Shown: positions 25,856 through 35,661, numbered from the stretch's first letter. The stretch: DNA of 64,000 nt from an uncultured Campylobacterales bacterium (GCA_947503785.1 CANNFB010000001.1:1-64000), one strand, 5' to 3'. The notes: generated by a model not told the origin, from the sequence alone. A program made the numbers and translations.

Positions 25856-25888
25856 AAAAGGCATTAGTCTTTTGACTAACACCTTTTT
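25856..25888 (-). terminator. Terminator after hpf
   Basis: On the minus strand a hairpin with stems GTTAGTC/GACTAAT and AAAGG/CCTTT is followed by a run of T, placed between the hpf stop and the der start. It should end the hpf transcript. Confidence 0.65.
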
Positions 25889-25906
25889 CATTATAAAAAT
25901 TCGAGA

Positions 25907-26449
25907 TTAATATAATCCGAATTTTCCTTCAGCACTACTTTTATATAATACTCTCATGTTATCGTCTTTGTCATAGAATACTTTAAATGCAGCATCAGAA
26001 GCTTTTAAATCTTTTAATGCTTCTTCAATATCCATTGGTTTATAAGAAGCTAATCTTGCTGGATAAATTTCTGTTTCAAAATTTTCTAATTCAAGTGCAA
26101 CTTGATCTTCTATTTCAGAAGAAACAACTTCAGTTAATTTAGTAGCTTTATGAGCTGAAACTTTATCATGGTGTCTTCTTAAAACTTTACAAACTCTATC
26201 TACTGCTATATCAATAGCAGAATATAAATCTTTATCTTTTTGTTTAACAACAATTGTATCTAAATGTGCAACATTTAAAGTAAATTCAAAAGAAAATGCT
26301 TTTTTACCGTGTTTCTCTTCTTGAGAAATGATTGAATTTACCGAAATAATATCTAAATTATATTTTTTAAATGCTTCTACTGAGCTATTTATATATTCTT
26401 TAATTGGTTCAGTTAAATCTATGTGTCTTCCTACAATACCTGTATTCAT
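25907..26449 (-). CDS. hpf: Long-form ribosome hibernation promoting factor
   Basis: Long HPF binds idle 70S ribosomes and pairs them as 100S dimers during slow growth. Residues 1-100 form the HPF/RaiA beta-alpha domain (GRHIDLTEPIKEYINSSVEAF near the start; DLYSAIDIAVDRVCKVLRRH at about 80-99), and residues 125-180 are the dimerising tail (FEVY-type IYPARLASYKPMDIEEAL, FKVFYDKDDNMRVLYK). The 180-residue length fits the long type. The gene is on its own between terminators. Confidence 0.93.
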   Translation of the reverse strand: MNTGIVGRHIDLTEPIKEYINSSVEAFKKYNLDIISVNSIISQEEKHGKKAFSFEFTLNVAHLDTIVVKQKDKDLYSAIDIAVDRVCKVLRRHHDKVSAHKATKLTEVVSSEIEDQVALELENFETEIYPARLASYKPMDIEEALKDLKASDAAFKVFYDKDDNMRVLYKSSAEGKFGLY

Positions 26450-26533
26450 AACAAACTCCTTAATAATAATTTATTTATTTTATCATAAAAATTATTAAAA
26501 ATTACATATACTAATTAGATAAGGTAATTTAAC

Positions 26534-26556
26534 AAGAAAAAGCTAGTGATTTTCTT
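26534..26556 (-). terminator. Hairpin after ftsK
   Basis: AAGAAAA and TTTTCTT flank nine bases, 15 bases beyond the ftsK stop on the minus strand, in a position suited to end the ftsK transcript. The stem is short and A/T only, so support is moderate. Confidence 0.4.
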
Positions 26557-26570
26557 ATTAAATACAAAAT

Positions 26571-28781
26571 CTAAACTAATATTTCTCTATTACCCTTAAT
26601 ATTAGGTTCAGATAAAACTCCCGTTTGCTCTAATTGTTCAACAATTGTTGCTGCTCTGTTATATCCAATTCTAAGTTTTCTTTGAATATATGAAATTGAT
26701 GTCTTTTTATCATTTATGCAAACCATTTTTGCAGCTTCATATAATTCATCTACTTCTCCAAGTTCAGCACTTGTAGAAGTATTTGAAGAGTTTTGAGAAT
26801 TTCTATCTTTAATAAAATTCATATCATACTCAACATCTCTTTGAGCTTTTAAGAAATCTACAACTTTTTCAATTTCATCTTCACTTGACCAAGGTGCGTG
26901 AATTCTAACAAGTCCAGACATTCCAGGAGGTGTAAATAGCATATCTCCTCGACCAAGTAATGACTCAGCACCCATTGAATCTAAGATAATTTTAGAATCA
27001 ATTTTTTGCCCTACTTTATATGAAAGTCTACTTGGAAGATTGGCTTTAATAAGACCAGTTACAACATCAACAGAAGGTCTTTGAGTTGCAACAATTAAAT
27101 GTATTCCTGAAGCTCTTGCCATTTGAGCAAGTCTTGCAATTGAATATTCAACATCTTTTCCACTAGTCATCATAAGGTCTGCTAACTCATCAATTACAAC
27201 AACAATATAAGGTAAGGTATCAAAACCTTCTTTTTTACCTTTTTCATTATAGTTTTCAATATTTTTAGTTTTTGTTTGAGACATTAAAGTATAACGTCTT
27301 TCCATTTCACCAACCATATTAGCTAGTGCATTAACAGCATCCCCTGCTTTTGTAATAACAGGAGTAAGTAAATGAGGAATATCATTATACATTGAGAACT
27401 CAAGCATCTTAGGATCAATCATCACTAGTTTTAAGTTATCTGGTGAATTTTTATACAATAATGATAAAATCATTGAGTTAATTCCAACTGATTTTCCAGA
27501 ACCTGTAGTTCCTGCTATTAATAAGTGAGGAAGTTTTTTAAGGTCTGTAATAAATGCTTTACCAACAATATCTTTTCCTAAAATCATTGTTAATGGAGAT
27601 TTAGAGTTTTGAAATAAATCACTTTCTAACATCTCTTTTAAATAAATAGTTTGAGTATCTTCATTTGGAACTTCAATACCAACCACATCTTTTCCTGGAA
27701 TTGGTGCTTGAATTCTAATAGTTTGAGCTTTTAATGCCATTGCTAAATCATCTTGAAGATTTAAGATTTTAGATACTTTAACATTTGGTGCTGGCTTAAA
27801 CTCAAATGTAGTTACAACTGGTCCTGTATATGTTCTTACCACATCACCTTCAATTTTAAACATTGAAAGTTTATCTAATAAATCACATATTTTTTGATCA
27901 ATTACAGATTCAGAAACCTTCGATTTTTTCTCTTTTGGTGTTGCTTGGAAAAAACTAGTAAGTGGAAGTTTAAAATCTTTTGGTTTTTCTGTAGCTCCAA
28001 CTTCAATTTCGTCAAGAAGCTTTTTATTCTCTTCTAATTCATCAACAATAATTCCATGTGCTTCAGTTTGAGTATTTGTACTTATTTCTTCAATTTCAGT
28101 AAACTCTTCTTTTACACCATATTCTTTTATTTCGTCAACCACTTCTAAAATTTCAGGTTCATTTACAAAATCAATATTACTAGGAGGAACGGGAGTAATG
28201 ATTGGCGTATCAATAATAATCTCTGCTGTATCGCCACTCTCTTTTACAAGAACACTTTCTTCTTTTCTTTTTTTTCTCTTAGTATTTGTATTCTCTATTC
28301 TTTTAATATTTGTATTGTTAGTTGGTTTGAATTTTTCAACTAGTTTTGTAACATCCATTTCTGAATTTTCAAATAAAACTAAGAATGAAATAACAAATCC
28401 AACAAGTACAAAGATATAAAGTCCAGCATTCCCAATAAAAGGACTTAAACTCTCAACTAAGATATTTCCTATTTTTCCACTAAAGATACCATTTTCTACT
28501 ATAAGTGATTGAAGTATTAAAGATACGAAAAGTATTAATAGGACTATAATTATATTTAAAGTTAGGTCTTTACCTTTAATATTTTCCTTAAAATTTATAA
28601 TATATAAAGGATAAAGGAACATTAAAAGGTATACATAAGACAAGAAACCAAAATATTCATTTGAGTTTTTTGCAAATATGAACCCTACTTTTCCAACTAC
28701 ATCTTTTGTACTAAAAAATGTAGCAAGTTCAAAGTAAACAATAATAAATAAAACAATTAAAGATATGATTTTTTTAGCTAT
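26571..28781 (-). CDS. ftsK: FtsK/SpoIIIE DNA translocase, probable AUA start
   Basis: FtsK pumps chromosome ends apart at the division septum and activates Xer recombination at dif. The motor has Walker A LIAGTTGSGKSVGIN, IVVVIDELADLM and LIVATQRPSVDVVTG, and the C-terminal gamma domain (SISYIQRKLRIGYNRAATIVEQLE). The first standard start is TTG at 28643, but the frame stays open 46 codons further and encodes the expected first membrane helix (KKIISLIVLFIIIVYFELAT). The only suitable initiator there is ATA at 28781, seven bases after AAAGG. No ATG, GTG or TTG exists between it and the upstream stop at 28797. The extended protein has 737 residues. xerH and a dif-like site, its functional partners, are also in the window. 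Confidence 0.93.
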   Translation of the reverse strand: MAKKIISLIVLFIIVYFELATFFSTKDVVGKVGFIFAKNSNEYFGFLSYVYLLMFLYPLYIINFKENIKGKDLTLNIIIVLLILFVSLILQSLIVENGIFSGKIGNILVESLSPFIGNAGLYIFVLVGFVISFLVLFENSEMDVTKLVEKFKPTNNTNIKRIENTNTKRKKRKEESVLVKESGDTAEIIIDTPIITPVPPSNIDFVNEPEILEVVDEIKEYGVKEEFTEIEEISTNTQTEAHGIIVDELEENKKLLDEIEVGATEKPKDFKLPLTSFFQATPKEKKSKVSESVIDQKICDLLDKLSMFKIEGDVVRTYTGPVVTTFEFKPAPNVKVSKILNLQDDLAMALKAQTIRIQAPIPGKDVVGIEVPNEDTQTIYLKEMLESDLFQNSKSPLTMILGKDIVGKAFITDLKKLPHLLIAGTTGSGKSVGINSMILSLLYKNSPDNLKLVMIDPKMLEFSMYNDIPHLLTPVITKAGDAVNALANMVGEMERRYTLMSQTKTKNIENYNEKGKKEGFDTLPYIVVVIDELADLMMTSGKDVEYSIARLAQMARASGIHLIVATQRPSVDVVTGLIKANLPSRLSYKVGQKIDSKIILDSMGAESLLGRGDMLFTPPGMSGLVRIHAPWSSEDEIEKVVDFLKAQRDVEYDMNFIKDRNSQNSSNTSTSAELGEVDELYEAAKMVCINDKKTSISYIQRKLRIGYNRAATIVEQLEQTGVLSEPNIKGNREILV

Positions 28782-28791
28782 AACTTGGCCT

Positions 28792-29739
28792 TTATTTTAA
28801 TAGTTTGGCAATTTTACTTTGTAATTTAAGCCATCGTCTATGCTCAATCAAAGGAAAACCTGCCCATAATTTTTTTGGTTCTTTAATACTTTTAGTAACT
28901 CCACCACGAGCTGCTATTGTTGTAAATGGAGCAACTTCTAAATGTCCTGCTGTTGCACTTTGTCCACCCATTATTACATAATGATTAAGAATTGTTGAAC
29001 CTGAAAGACCAACTTGACCAGTTAAAATACAACCAGTTCCTAACTTACAGTTGTGTCCAATATGTACAAGGTTATCAATTCTTACACCATTTGCAATTTC
29101 AGTTGACTTAAAAACTGCTCTATCAATTGCACAATTAGCACCAATTTCTACATCATCGCCAATTTCTACATTACCATTTTGATAAATTTTTATATATTTA
29201 CCATCTTTAGTATTTGCAAAACCAAAACCATCACTTCCAATAACTGTTCCAGCATGAATAATACAATCACTTCCAATATTACAATCTCTATAAATCACAA
29301 CATTTGGATGAATGATAGTATTATTTCCTACTTTTACATTATCTCCAATATAAGCTCCAGCCATAATAGTACAATTAGATCCAATTACTGAACCTTTTCC
29401 TATATATACATTTGGCATAACTTTTGTAAATCCACCAACTACAGGTTTTTCACCATCAAGTTCAATTACTTCAGGTGCAAAAAGTTTTGATAATTTTGCA
29501 AGATTTAAATATGGTTCATCACAAATAAGAGCTATAGTACCTTCAGGAACTTCATTTACAAACTCTTGATTTATTAATACAGCTGCCGCTTTTGTATTTT
29601 TTAAATCATTAAGATATTTTTTATTTTCTAAAAATGTAACTTCTGTTTGTTCTGAATCAAGTAATGTACTTAAGCCTAAAATTTCTTTTGTATTATCACA
29701 TTCAATGTTAATTGATTGTGCAATCTCTTGTAGAGTCAT
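28792..29739 (-). CDS. lpxD: UDP-3-O-acyl-glucosamine N-acyltransferase
   Basis: LpxD adds the second acyl chain in lipid A synthesis. The N-terminal substrate domain (about 1-95) precedes a left-handed beta helix of hexapeptide repeats (VYIGKGSVIGSNCTI, NVEIGDDVEIGANCAI, VRIDNLVHIGHNCKLG) with the catalytic His in HIGHN, and ends with a helix (RRWLKLQSKIAKLLK). Length 315 is normal. Its stop lies ten bases ahead of the proposed ftsK start, so the two form an operon. Confidence 0.95.
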   Translation of the reverse strand: MTLQEIAQSINIECDNTKEILGLSTLLDSEQTEVTFLENKKYLNDLKNTKAAAVLINQEFVNEVPEGTIALICDEPYLNLAKLSKLFAPEVIELDGEKPVVGGFTKVMPNVYIGKGSVIGSNCTIMAGAYIGDNVKVGNNTIIHPNVVIYRDCNIGSDCIIHAGTVIGSDGFGFANTKDGKYIKIYQNGNVEIGDDVEIGANCAIDRAVFKSTEIANGVRIDNLVHIGHNCKLGTGCILTGQVGLSGSTILNHYVIMGGQSATAGHLEVAPFTTIAARGGVTKSIKEPKKLWAGFPLIEHRRWLKLQSKIAKLLK

Positions 29740-29760
29740 TTTTTATCCTTTTTAGAGGAT

Positions 29761-29786
29761 AAGATAAGAAAAAGTTTTCTTATCTT
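29761..29786 (-). terminator. Hairpin at the end of ilvBH
   Basis: AAGATAAGAAAA and TTTTCTTATCTT pair perfectly over 12 bases around a two-base centre and overlap the ilvH stop codon. It lies between ilvH and lpxD, both leftward, and probably ends or attenuates the ilvBH transcript. Confidence 0.55.
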
Positions 29787-30277
29787 TCCATTGCTACAAT
29801 ACCACTTCTTACTACTTCAAGTGGATTGAATTTTTGCATTACTTTAATAAAGTTCATTATTCTAAAACTTGAATCAGTTGCAGAAACAATAATAGCTTCA
29901 TCAGTAACATTTTGTATTGAACCATGATAAGCACGAGCAATTACATCAATATCTGATAAATTATTTTCAATTGAAAACTTCATTAAAACTGTATCTTTTT
30001 CAATAACATTTCTATGTTCATTAACTTTTAATACTGGAATTAATTTATTTAATTGTTTTACAATTTGATCAATAACTCTTTTATCTCCAGTTGTAACAAT
30101 AGTCATTCTAGAGTATTTGCTTCCCTCCATAGGTGCAACTGTTAAAGAATCAATATTATATCCACGAGCTGAAAATAATCCAACAATTCTAGATAAAACA
30201 TTATGTTCATTCATAACAACAACAGAAATAACTTGTCTTGTAGTTTCAGTATCGTAATAGTGATTAGTATTATGCAT
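29780..30277 (-). CDS. ilvH: Acetolactate synthase regulatory (small) subunit
   Basis: IlvH binds valine and controls the catalytic subunit IlvB in branched-chain amino acid synthesis. The ACT domain is at residues 15-90 (ISVVVMNEHNVLSRIVGLFSAR, GYNIDSLTVAP), followed by the second domain (about 90-160, MKFSIENNLSDIDVIARAYHG). Length 165 is normal. It overlaps ilvB by one base. Confidence 0.95.
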   Translation of the reverse strand: MHNTNHYYDTETTRQVISVVVMNEHNVLSRIVGLFSARGYNIDSLTVAPMEGSKYSRMTIVTTGDKRVIDQIVKQLNKLIPVLKVNEHRNVIEKDTVLMKFSIENNLSDIDVIARAYHGSIQNVTDEAIIVSATDSSFRIMNFIKVMQKFNPLEVVRSGIVAMER

Positions 30278-31980
30278 TATTCACCCCCTTCAAGTAATGT
30301 CATTTCATTTAAAGCATGCCCATTTGGAACCATTGGTAATACTTCTTCATTTCTTGCAACAATAACTTCAATCATTGCTACTTTTTTCTGTGCAATCGCA
30401 TCTTTTAAAGCTGCATCAAATTCATCTTTAGTAGTAACTCTATAGCCTACTCCACCAAATGATTCTGCTAACATTTTAAAATCTGGTTGTACAGATAAAT
30501 CTGTTTCAGATAATCTATTTCCATAGAACATAGTTTGCCATTGTCTAACCATTCCTAAGTAATTATTATTTAAAATAACATTTATTACTGGTAGATCACT
30601 TTCAACACATGTCATAAGCTCTTGAATATTCATTAAAATTGAACCATCACCTGTAACATTTATAGAAACTTTATCAGTCCCTCTCATAGCACGTGCTACA
30701 CCTAAAGCAGCAGGTAATCCAAATCCCATAGTTCCTAATCCACCAGATGTTATCCACTGTCTTGGATATGAAAATGGATAGAACTGAGCAGACCACATTT
30801 GATGTTGTCCAACATCTGTAGAAATAATAGCTTTCTCACCTAATAACTGCCCAAGTCTTTGAATAGGCCATTGAGGTTTAATAACTTCATTTGAATCGTT
30901 ATATCTTAATGGTTCTTTTTCTCTGTATTCTGTTAATAATTCAACCCAATTAGAAAAATCATTAAAGTCGTAATCTTCAAGTGATTCAAGCATCCCTAAT
31001 ACAGTTTTCTTTAAATCTCCAACAATTGGATAATTTGCATCAACTAGTTTACTAATACTTGTAGGATCAATATCCACATGAATTACTTTTGCTTTAGATG
31101 CAAATTCATCTAATCTTCCTGTAACCCTATCATCAAATCGAGCACCTAGTGAAATTAAAAGGTCTGTTTCATGTGCTGCCATATTTGCAGAAAACTCTCC
31201 ATGCATACCTAACATTCCAAAGAATAATGGATTTTCATCACCCATTACACCTCTTGCCATTAAAGTTTCAACAGCAGGAATATTTAACTTTTTAGCTAAT
31301 TCTCTAATTTCATAAGCACAATTTGATAAAACTGAACCACCACCAATATATAATAATGGTTTTTTAGCTTTAGAAAGCTCTGTCATTGCTCTTTTTAACT
31401 GTTTTTTATTATAGTTTACAGTTGGTTTATATGTTGGAAGGTCAATTTCAGAAGGATATATAAATTCTCCTATTTCTATTGTAATATCTTTTGGGATATC
31501 AACATGAACAGGTCCTGGTCTACCAGTACTTGCTATATGAAATGCTTCTTTAATAATTCTAGGTAAATCTTCTAATTTATTTACTAAGTAATTATGCTTA
31601 GTACAAGGTCTAGAAATTCCTACAGCATCAATTTCTTGAAAACCATCAGTTCCAATAATATGTGTAGGAACTTGTCCTGAAATTACAACTAAAGGAATAG
31701 AATCCATATATGCATCTGCTAATCCAGTAACTGCATTTGTAAATCCAGGTCCTGAAGTTACAATAGAAACGCCAACCTTACCAGTTGAGCGTGCATAACC
31801 TTGAGCCGCAATTATTGAAGCTTGCTCGTGTCTGTTTAAAATATGTTCAAAATTATCTTGCTTATAAATTTCATCATAGACGTTCATGATAGCGCCTCCA
31901 GGATATCCAAATACTACTTCTACCCCTTCTTGATGTAATGATTCTACAACCATTTTTGCGCCATTCATTTTCATTGTCAT
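30277..31980 (-). CDS. ilvB: Acetolactate synthase catalytic (large) subunit
   Basis: This thiamine-diphosphate enzyme condenses pyruvate into acetolactate. The domains are complete: substrate side [16 protein letters not shown] (about 22-37), [20 protein letters not shown], and the ThDP motif [22 protein letters not shown] with [15 protein letters not shown]. Length 567 is normal. It is the first gene of ilvBH and is divergent from the flagellin-like gene. Confidence 0.96.
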   Translation of the reverse strand: MTMKMNGAKMVVESLHQEGVEVVFGYPGGAIMNVYDEIYKQDNFEHILNRHEQASIIAAQGYARSTGKVGVSIVTSGPGFTNAVTGLADAYMDSIPLVVISGQVPTHIIGTDGFQEIDAVGISRPCTKHNYLVNKLEDLPRIIKEAFHIASTGRPGPVHVDIPKDITIEIGEFIYPSEIDLPTYKPTVNYNKKQLKRAMTELSKAKKPLLYIGGGSVLSNCAYEIRELAKKLNIPAVETLMARGVMGDENPLFFGMLGMHGEFSANMAAHETDLLISLGARFDDRVTGRLDEFASKAKVIHVDIDPTSISKLVDANYPIVGDLKKTVLGMLESLEDYDFNDFSNWVELLTEYREKEPLRYNDSNEVIKPQWPIQRLGQLLGEKAIISTDVGQHQMWSAQFYPFSYPRQWITSGGLGTMGFGLPAALGVARAMRGTDKVSINVTGDGSILMNIQELMTCVESDLPVINVILNNNYLGMVRQWQTMFYGNRLSETDLSVQPDFKMLAESFGGVGYRVTTKDEFDAALKDAIAQKKVAMIEVIVARNEEVLPMVPNGHALNEMTLLEGGE

Positions 31981-32086
31981 TCTCCATTTTAAAATAAGCA
32001 GATATTCTACAAAAAAAAATATTAATTATGGATTAACACATTTACTCTAAATCTTACATTTTAGATTAGTTTTAGTTTACTTAACA

Positions 32087-32092
32087 TATAAT
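32087..32092 (+). promoter_or_regulatory. -10 element of the flagellin-like gene
   Basis: A perfect TATAAT lies 31 bases before the ATG in the 142-base gap shared with ilvB. I looked for flagellar sigma-28 (CGATWT) and sigma-54 (TGGCAC...TTGC) boxes and saw none convincing, so a housekeeping promoter is more likely. Confidence 0.4.
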
Positions 32093-32122
32093 CAAGATAG
32101 AAACGAATTTAAGGATTTAATT

Positions 32123-32932
32123 ATGGATGTAAGTAGCATTAGCAATAATATTAATAACCTTAATCAATCATCACAAATACAGATTGACAAGTCACAGCTA
32201 AGTAATCAGGTACAAAAAGTTGATAAAGAAAGTGCTTCATCTTTATCTATTAACGAATATAATCAAAAAAGAGATGAATTATCTTTAAATGTACAATCAT
32301 TAAATAATGGCATTGCAATAAGTAATATTGCTACTAATGCAATTGATAAACAACAAAGCTTATTAAATAATATTCAAAAAGAACTTGAAAATGTTAAAAG
32401 TGATGACAATAAAATTCAAGATAAAAATGATATCAAACAATCAATAAATGAAAACCTAAAAAACTTTAATCAAGTAGCTTATGAAACTAAATATAAAAAT
32501 GAAAATTTATTAAGTTTAGATTACTATGATGATCAGAAAAGTATTTCTATTAATACAGATAACACAAACTTTTCAATTGATAAAACAAACACACCAGATT
32601 TTGCAAATCAAATATTTGAGGCTATAAATAGTGCAGACTTAAATAATCCAGAACAATTAAATGCAGCTATTTTAAAAGTTGAAGCTAGCTCAGATGAACT
32701 TCAAAATATTTCAGGTCAATTTATAGAATTTGGTAAAAAAGTTGAAGGAAATGCTAGAGATACTATTCAAGAACAAATTGATTTATTTAATGGCAATAAA
32801 ATAAATAAAGATAAAAACTTTGGAGAAGAGTCAGTTGATTTTTCAAAAAACAACATCTCAGCAAATCTTGGATACCTAGCAGCATCTCAAGCTAATATTG
32901 TACAAGCACAAAGTGTAAGGTTATTATCTTAG
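32123..32932 (+). CDS. Flagellin-like protein (short, non-canonical)
   Basis: The 269-residue protein is helical at both ends and has a flagellin-like C-terminus: LGYLAASQANIVQAQSVRLLS at 249-269 resembles the D0 helix that ends flagellins (AxxQANxxxQxxLRLL). The N-terminal half (residues 50-120) is coiled-coil-like, as in flagellin D1. There is no usual N-terminal NTNxxSL motif, and the centre is short and acidic, so this is not a main filament subunit. Secreted flagellin relatives such as FlaC, or a junction or capping role, are possible. It is monocistronic, with a housekeeping-type -10 box, away from other flagellar genes in this window. Confidence 0.55.
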   Translation: MDVSSISNNINNLNQSSQIQIDKSQLSNQVQKVDKESASSLSINEYNQKRDELSLNVQSLNNGIAISNIATNAIDKQQSLLNNIQKELENVKSDDNKIQDKNDIKQSINENLKNFNQVAYETKYKNENLLSLDYYDDQKSISINTDNTNFSIDKTNTPDFANQIFEAINSADLNNPEQLNAAILKVEASSDELQNISGQFIEFGKKVEGNARDTIQEQIDLFNGNKINKDKNFGEESVDFSKNNISANLGYLAASQANIVQAQSVRLLS

Positions 32933-33852
32933 CCTTTACATTTTTGCTTTAAACAATGATTTATAGCAACACCTTCTCTTAATCCATCATCTAAAACAAT
33001 TGATTCATTTTTTTCTAAAACTTCAAAAATTGCTCTATAAATATAGATTCCTACTTGAATAAACTCAACTTTTCCACGACCTACTAAGTTAGTAATTTCT
33101 TCTTTTGTTGAATTTTCAATAAGACTTAAACAATCAGTTAAATCTTTTAAATCAACTATTGTTCCATTAACAATATCTTTATCATAAGAAAAGAAATCTT
33201 GTCCTAGTTTTACTGCGGCGATTGTTGTAGGAGTTCCCGCTGTTGCTACAAAAGTATAATCGAATAGATTTAGATTTAAAGAATCTAAATACTTTTTAAT
33301 CTCTACTTTTTTTAAATCTAAATTTTTATGTAAATCATGATATTGCATAAACTCTTGAGTCATTGTTACAATTCCAAAATCAAAGCTATGTGAAACATAA
33401 TTTTCTTTAGTATTTACAATGATTTCAGTAGAACCACCACCTATATCTAAAAGTATAAACTTTGAAGAATCTATTTTCTCTCTTTTTAGAGCTTGCTTTA
33501 CAGCAAGTAAAGTAAGTCTAGCTTCTTCTAGTCCATCAATAATTGTAAACTTAACACCAGTATTATCCACAAGATTTTTTAAAACCTCTTGATTATTACT
33601 AGCTTTTCGCATAGCAGCAGTAGTAACTGCAACTGCCTTACTTGGGTCATAATTTACTTTTTCAATTGATTGTTTTAAAGCTTTTATTACTCTTTGTTGC
33701 GAAGCATCAGAAATAAGTCCAGTATCAACTAGCCCATCTGCAGTTCCAACTACCTCGTGATAATCACTTATAACTTTGTGATTTAAGCAATCATATTTTA
33801 GAACTCTAAAAGAATTAGAGCCTAAATCTATACTTACAACTTCATTATTCAT
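32929..33852 (-). CDS. ppx: Ppx/GppA phosphatase
   Basis: This family hydrolyses polyphosphate or guanosine pentaphosphate. The ASKHA fold motifs are present: SIDLGSNSFRVLKYD (about 7-21), ILLDIGGGSTEIIV (about 138-151), and FVATAGTPTTIAA. At 307 residues it is the short form without the extra C-terminal HD domain. It lies 12 bases after pssA, convergent with the flagellin-like gene and overlapping its stop by four bases. Confidence 0.9.
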   Translation of the reverse strand: MNNEVVSIDLGSNSFRVLKYDCLNHKVISDYHEVVGTADGLVDTGLISDASQQRVIKALKQSIEKVNYDPSKAVAVTTAAMRKASNNQEVLKNLVDNTGVKFTIIDGLEEARLTLLAVKQALKREKIDSSKFILLDIGGGSTEIIVNTKENYVSHSFDFGIVTMTQEFMQYHDLHKNLDLKKVEIKKYLDSLNLNLFDYTFVATAGTPTTIAAVKLGQDFFSYDKDIVNGTIVDLKDLTDCLSLIENSTKEEITNLVGRGKVEFIQVGIYIYRAIFEVLEKNESIVLDDGLREGVAINHCLKQKCKG

Positions 33853-33864
33853 TTAGATGCAGTC

Positions 33865-34422
33865 TTATAAATGAGGTATTTTAATTTTAGAGTTTAGTAA
33901 ATATCCAATAATTATCATTAATCCTAAAACAACATTTTCATGTATAAAGCCAGTTAAATATATAAGGTATACAATCCATAATAAAATAGCTCCTAAAGGT
34001 GTAGGAATTCCAACAAAGTGTTTTGCAACTTCACCCTCTTCTGCGTTAATATTAAACTGAATCAATCTTCTTAAACCTGAAATCACATAATAGATAAATG
34101 CAAATACAATTAAAGGTGTATAAAGCATTAATTCTTTTGTATCAATAACTGCAAAGTATATAAACATTGTTGGCACTATAACAAAAGATAAAAAATCAGC
34201 ATAAGAATCTAATTGGATTCCAAACTCCGTTGAAAGCTCATATTTCCTTGCAATTTTTCCATCAATGATATCAAAACCACCAGCAAGCCATGCAAAAAGT
34301 GCAGCTGCAAAAAACTCTTGATGAGTTAAGAAATAAATTGCAAAAACTCCTGATGCAATATTGAAAAAAGTTACAATATTTGCTAAATTGAAATGGTTAT
34401 ATTTATTAAATAAAAAAGACAT
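33865..34422 (-). CDS. pssA: CDP-diacylglycerol-serine phosphatidyltransferase
   Basis: The CDP-alcohol phosphatidyltransferase motif is complete, from DGKIAR (about 49-54) to GIQLDSYADFLSF (about 62-74), with the four catalytic aspartates. Several membrane helices follow. The sequence around it is of the PssA type that makes phosphatidylserine, the precursor of phosphatidylethanolamine. It overlaps the diguanylate cyclase stop region by one base, in one leftward operon with ppx. Confidence 0.88.
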   Translation of the reverse strand: MSFLFNKYNHFNLANIVTFFNIASGVFAIYFLTHQEFFAAALFAWLAGGFDIIDGKIARKYELSTEFGIQLDSYADFLSFVIVPTMFIYFAVIDTKELMLYTPLIVFAFIYYVISGLRRLIQFNINAEEGEVAKHFVGIPTPLGAILLWIVYLIYLTGFIHENVVLGLMIIIGYLLNSKIKIPHL

Positions 34423-35531
34423 TATTCTCCTTTGAATATATGGTATTGGTTTCTACCATTATGTTTTGATTTGTATAGACAATCATCTGCTCTTTTATAA
34501 AGTTTATTAGCAGAGATATATGTATTTGGCCTATACATTATAGCACCTATTGAAATAGTAACAACATCTAAAACTTCACTTGTTTTATGTTCGATTTTTA
34601 AATCAACAATTTTTTGATTTATTTCTTTTAAACATGATTCTAAAATTTCAAGATCAACATCAAATAATATCACACCAAATTCTTCACCACCTAATCTAAA
34701 TACAAACTCATATTTATTATTGAAATATTCTTTTAAAACATTTGCAACTTTTTTAAGTGTTTCATCTCCTAAGTCATGGCCATAAGTGTCATTGTATTGT
34801 TTAAAGAAATCTATATCAAACATTAAAAATGCACACTCCCAATTATTTGCATTTGCAATAAAAGGCATATTATCAAATATTGTATCAAAATACTTTCTAT
34901 TATATAGTTTTGTCATTGAATCAGTAATTGAATCAATTTTATACTTGGTATTTAAAACCCTTAGCTGATTATCTTTTTTAACAAGTTGATAAATAATATA
35001 TGCAACCATTGCAAAAGTTAATACTAAAATAAGTAAAAGATTAAAGAATAAATAATCTTTCATAGTTTTGTATTCTTCTACAAAAAGTTTTCTTTGTTTA
35101 AATGCTGTTTTAGTTTCATAATCTATTAAAAAATCTATTTTTTTAACAATTTTTTTAAAAATATGTAATTTATTTACTTTAAATGTCTCTTTTAATGCTA
35201 AATCAACATTATCAATCACATTTCTTTCATTTTCATTTTTATAAGACTTATTATAATAATCCCATTCTTCTAAAATAACTTTTTCTTCTTTTTTGAAATC
35301 ACAAATATATTTCATAGTCCTACAAGAGATTATTGATTTATAATTGCTTTTAATATTATTAAGCTTTACAATTGGCACAAAATTACCAAAATAAAGATTA
35401 TCAATTTGTGATTTTAATTTATCTATTTGAGAGTTAAATAATAGTGATGCACCAATTAGTGCAAAAAGTACAACTAATACTAAGAGTATTAATTTAAATG
35501 TAACTGACTTAAATAGTTTAAATTTCATCAC
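34422..35531 (-). CDS. Membrane-bound diguanylate cyclase
   Basis: This protein makes the messenger cyclic di-GMP. Residues 10-28 and about 150-178 are membrane helices that flank a helical periplasmic sensor region containing two cysteines (CRTMKYIC). The C-terminal GGDEF domain carries the active-site motif RLGGEEFGVIL. The product-inhibition I-site (RxxD five residues before GGEEF) is missing: that position reads KYEF. So feedback inhibition may be lost. It leads the leftward pssA-ppx group. Confidence 0.92.
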   Translation of the reverse strand: MMKFKLFKSVTFKLILLVLVVLFALIGASLLFNSQIDKLKSQIDNLYFGNFVPIVKLNNIKSNYKSIISCRTMKYICDFKKEEKVILEEWDYYNKSYKNENERNVIDNVDLALKETFKVNKLHIFKKIVKKIDFLIDYETKTAFKQRKLFVEEYKTMKDYLFFNLLLILVLTFAMVAYIIYQLVKKDNQLRVLNTKYKIDSITDSMTKLYNRKYFDTIFDNMPFIANANNWECAFLMFDIDFFKQYNDTYGHDLGDETLKKVANVLKEYFNNKYEFVFRLGGEEFGVILFDVDLEILESCLKEINQKIVDLKIEHKTSEVLDVVTISIGAIMYRPNTYISANKLYKRADDCLYKSKHNGRNQYHIFKGE

Positions 35532-35559
35532 GCAATTTTATCTAAAATTTATTTAACTA

Positions 35560-35615
35560 AGATTAATTACTAGGATAGATTATTGTTACTATTTTTAAGA
35601 AAAAATAATTAATCT
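35560..35615. repeat. Inverted 10-bp sites in the divergent promoter region
   Basis: AGATTAATTA (35560-35569) and its exact complement TAATTAATCT (35606-35615) are 46 bases apart, between the diguanylate cyclase and the Mrr-like gene. They could be paired operator sites. In such AT-rich sequence chance is a real alternative. Confidence 0.35.
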
Positions 35616-35661
35616 ATTTTTTAAAATATTTTTTGTAATATTCTTTTAAATAAGGAAATAA

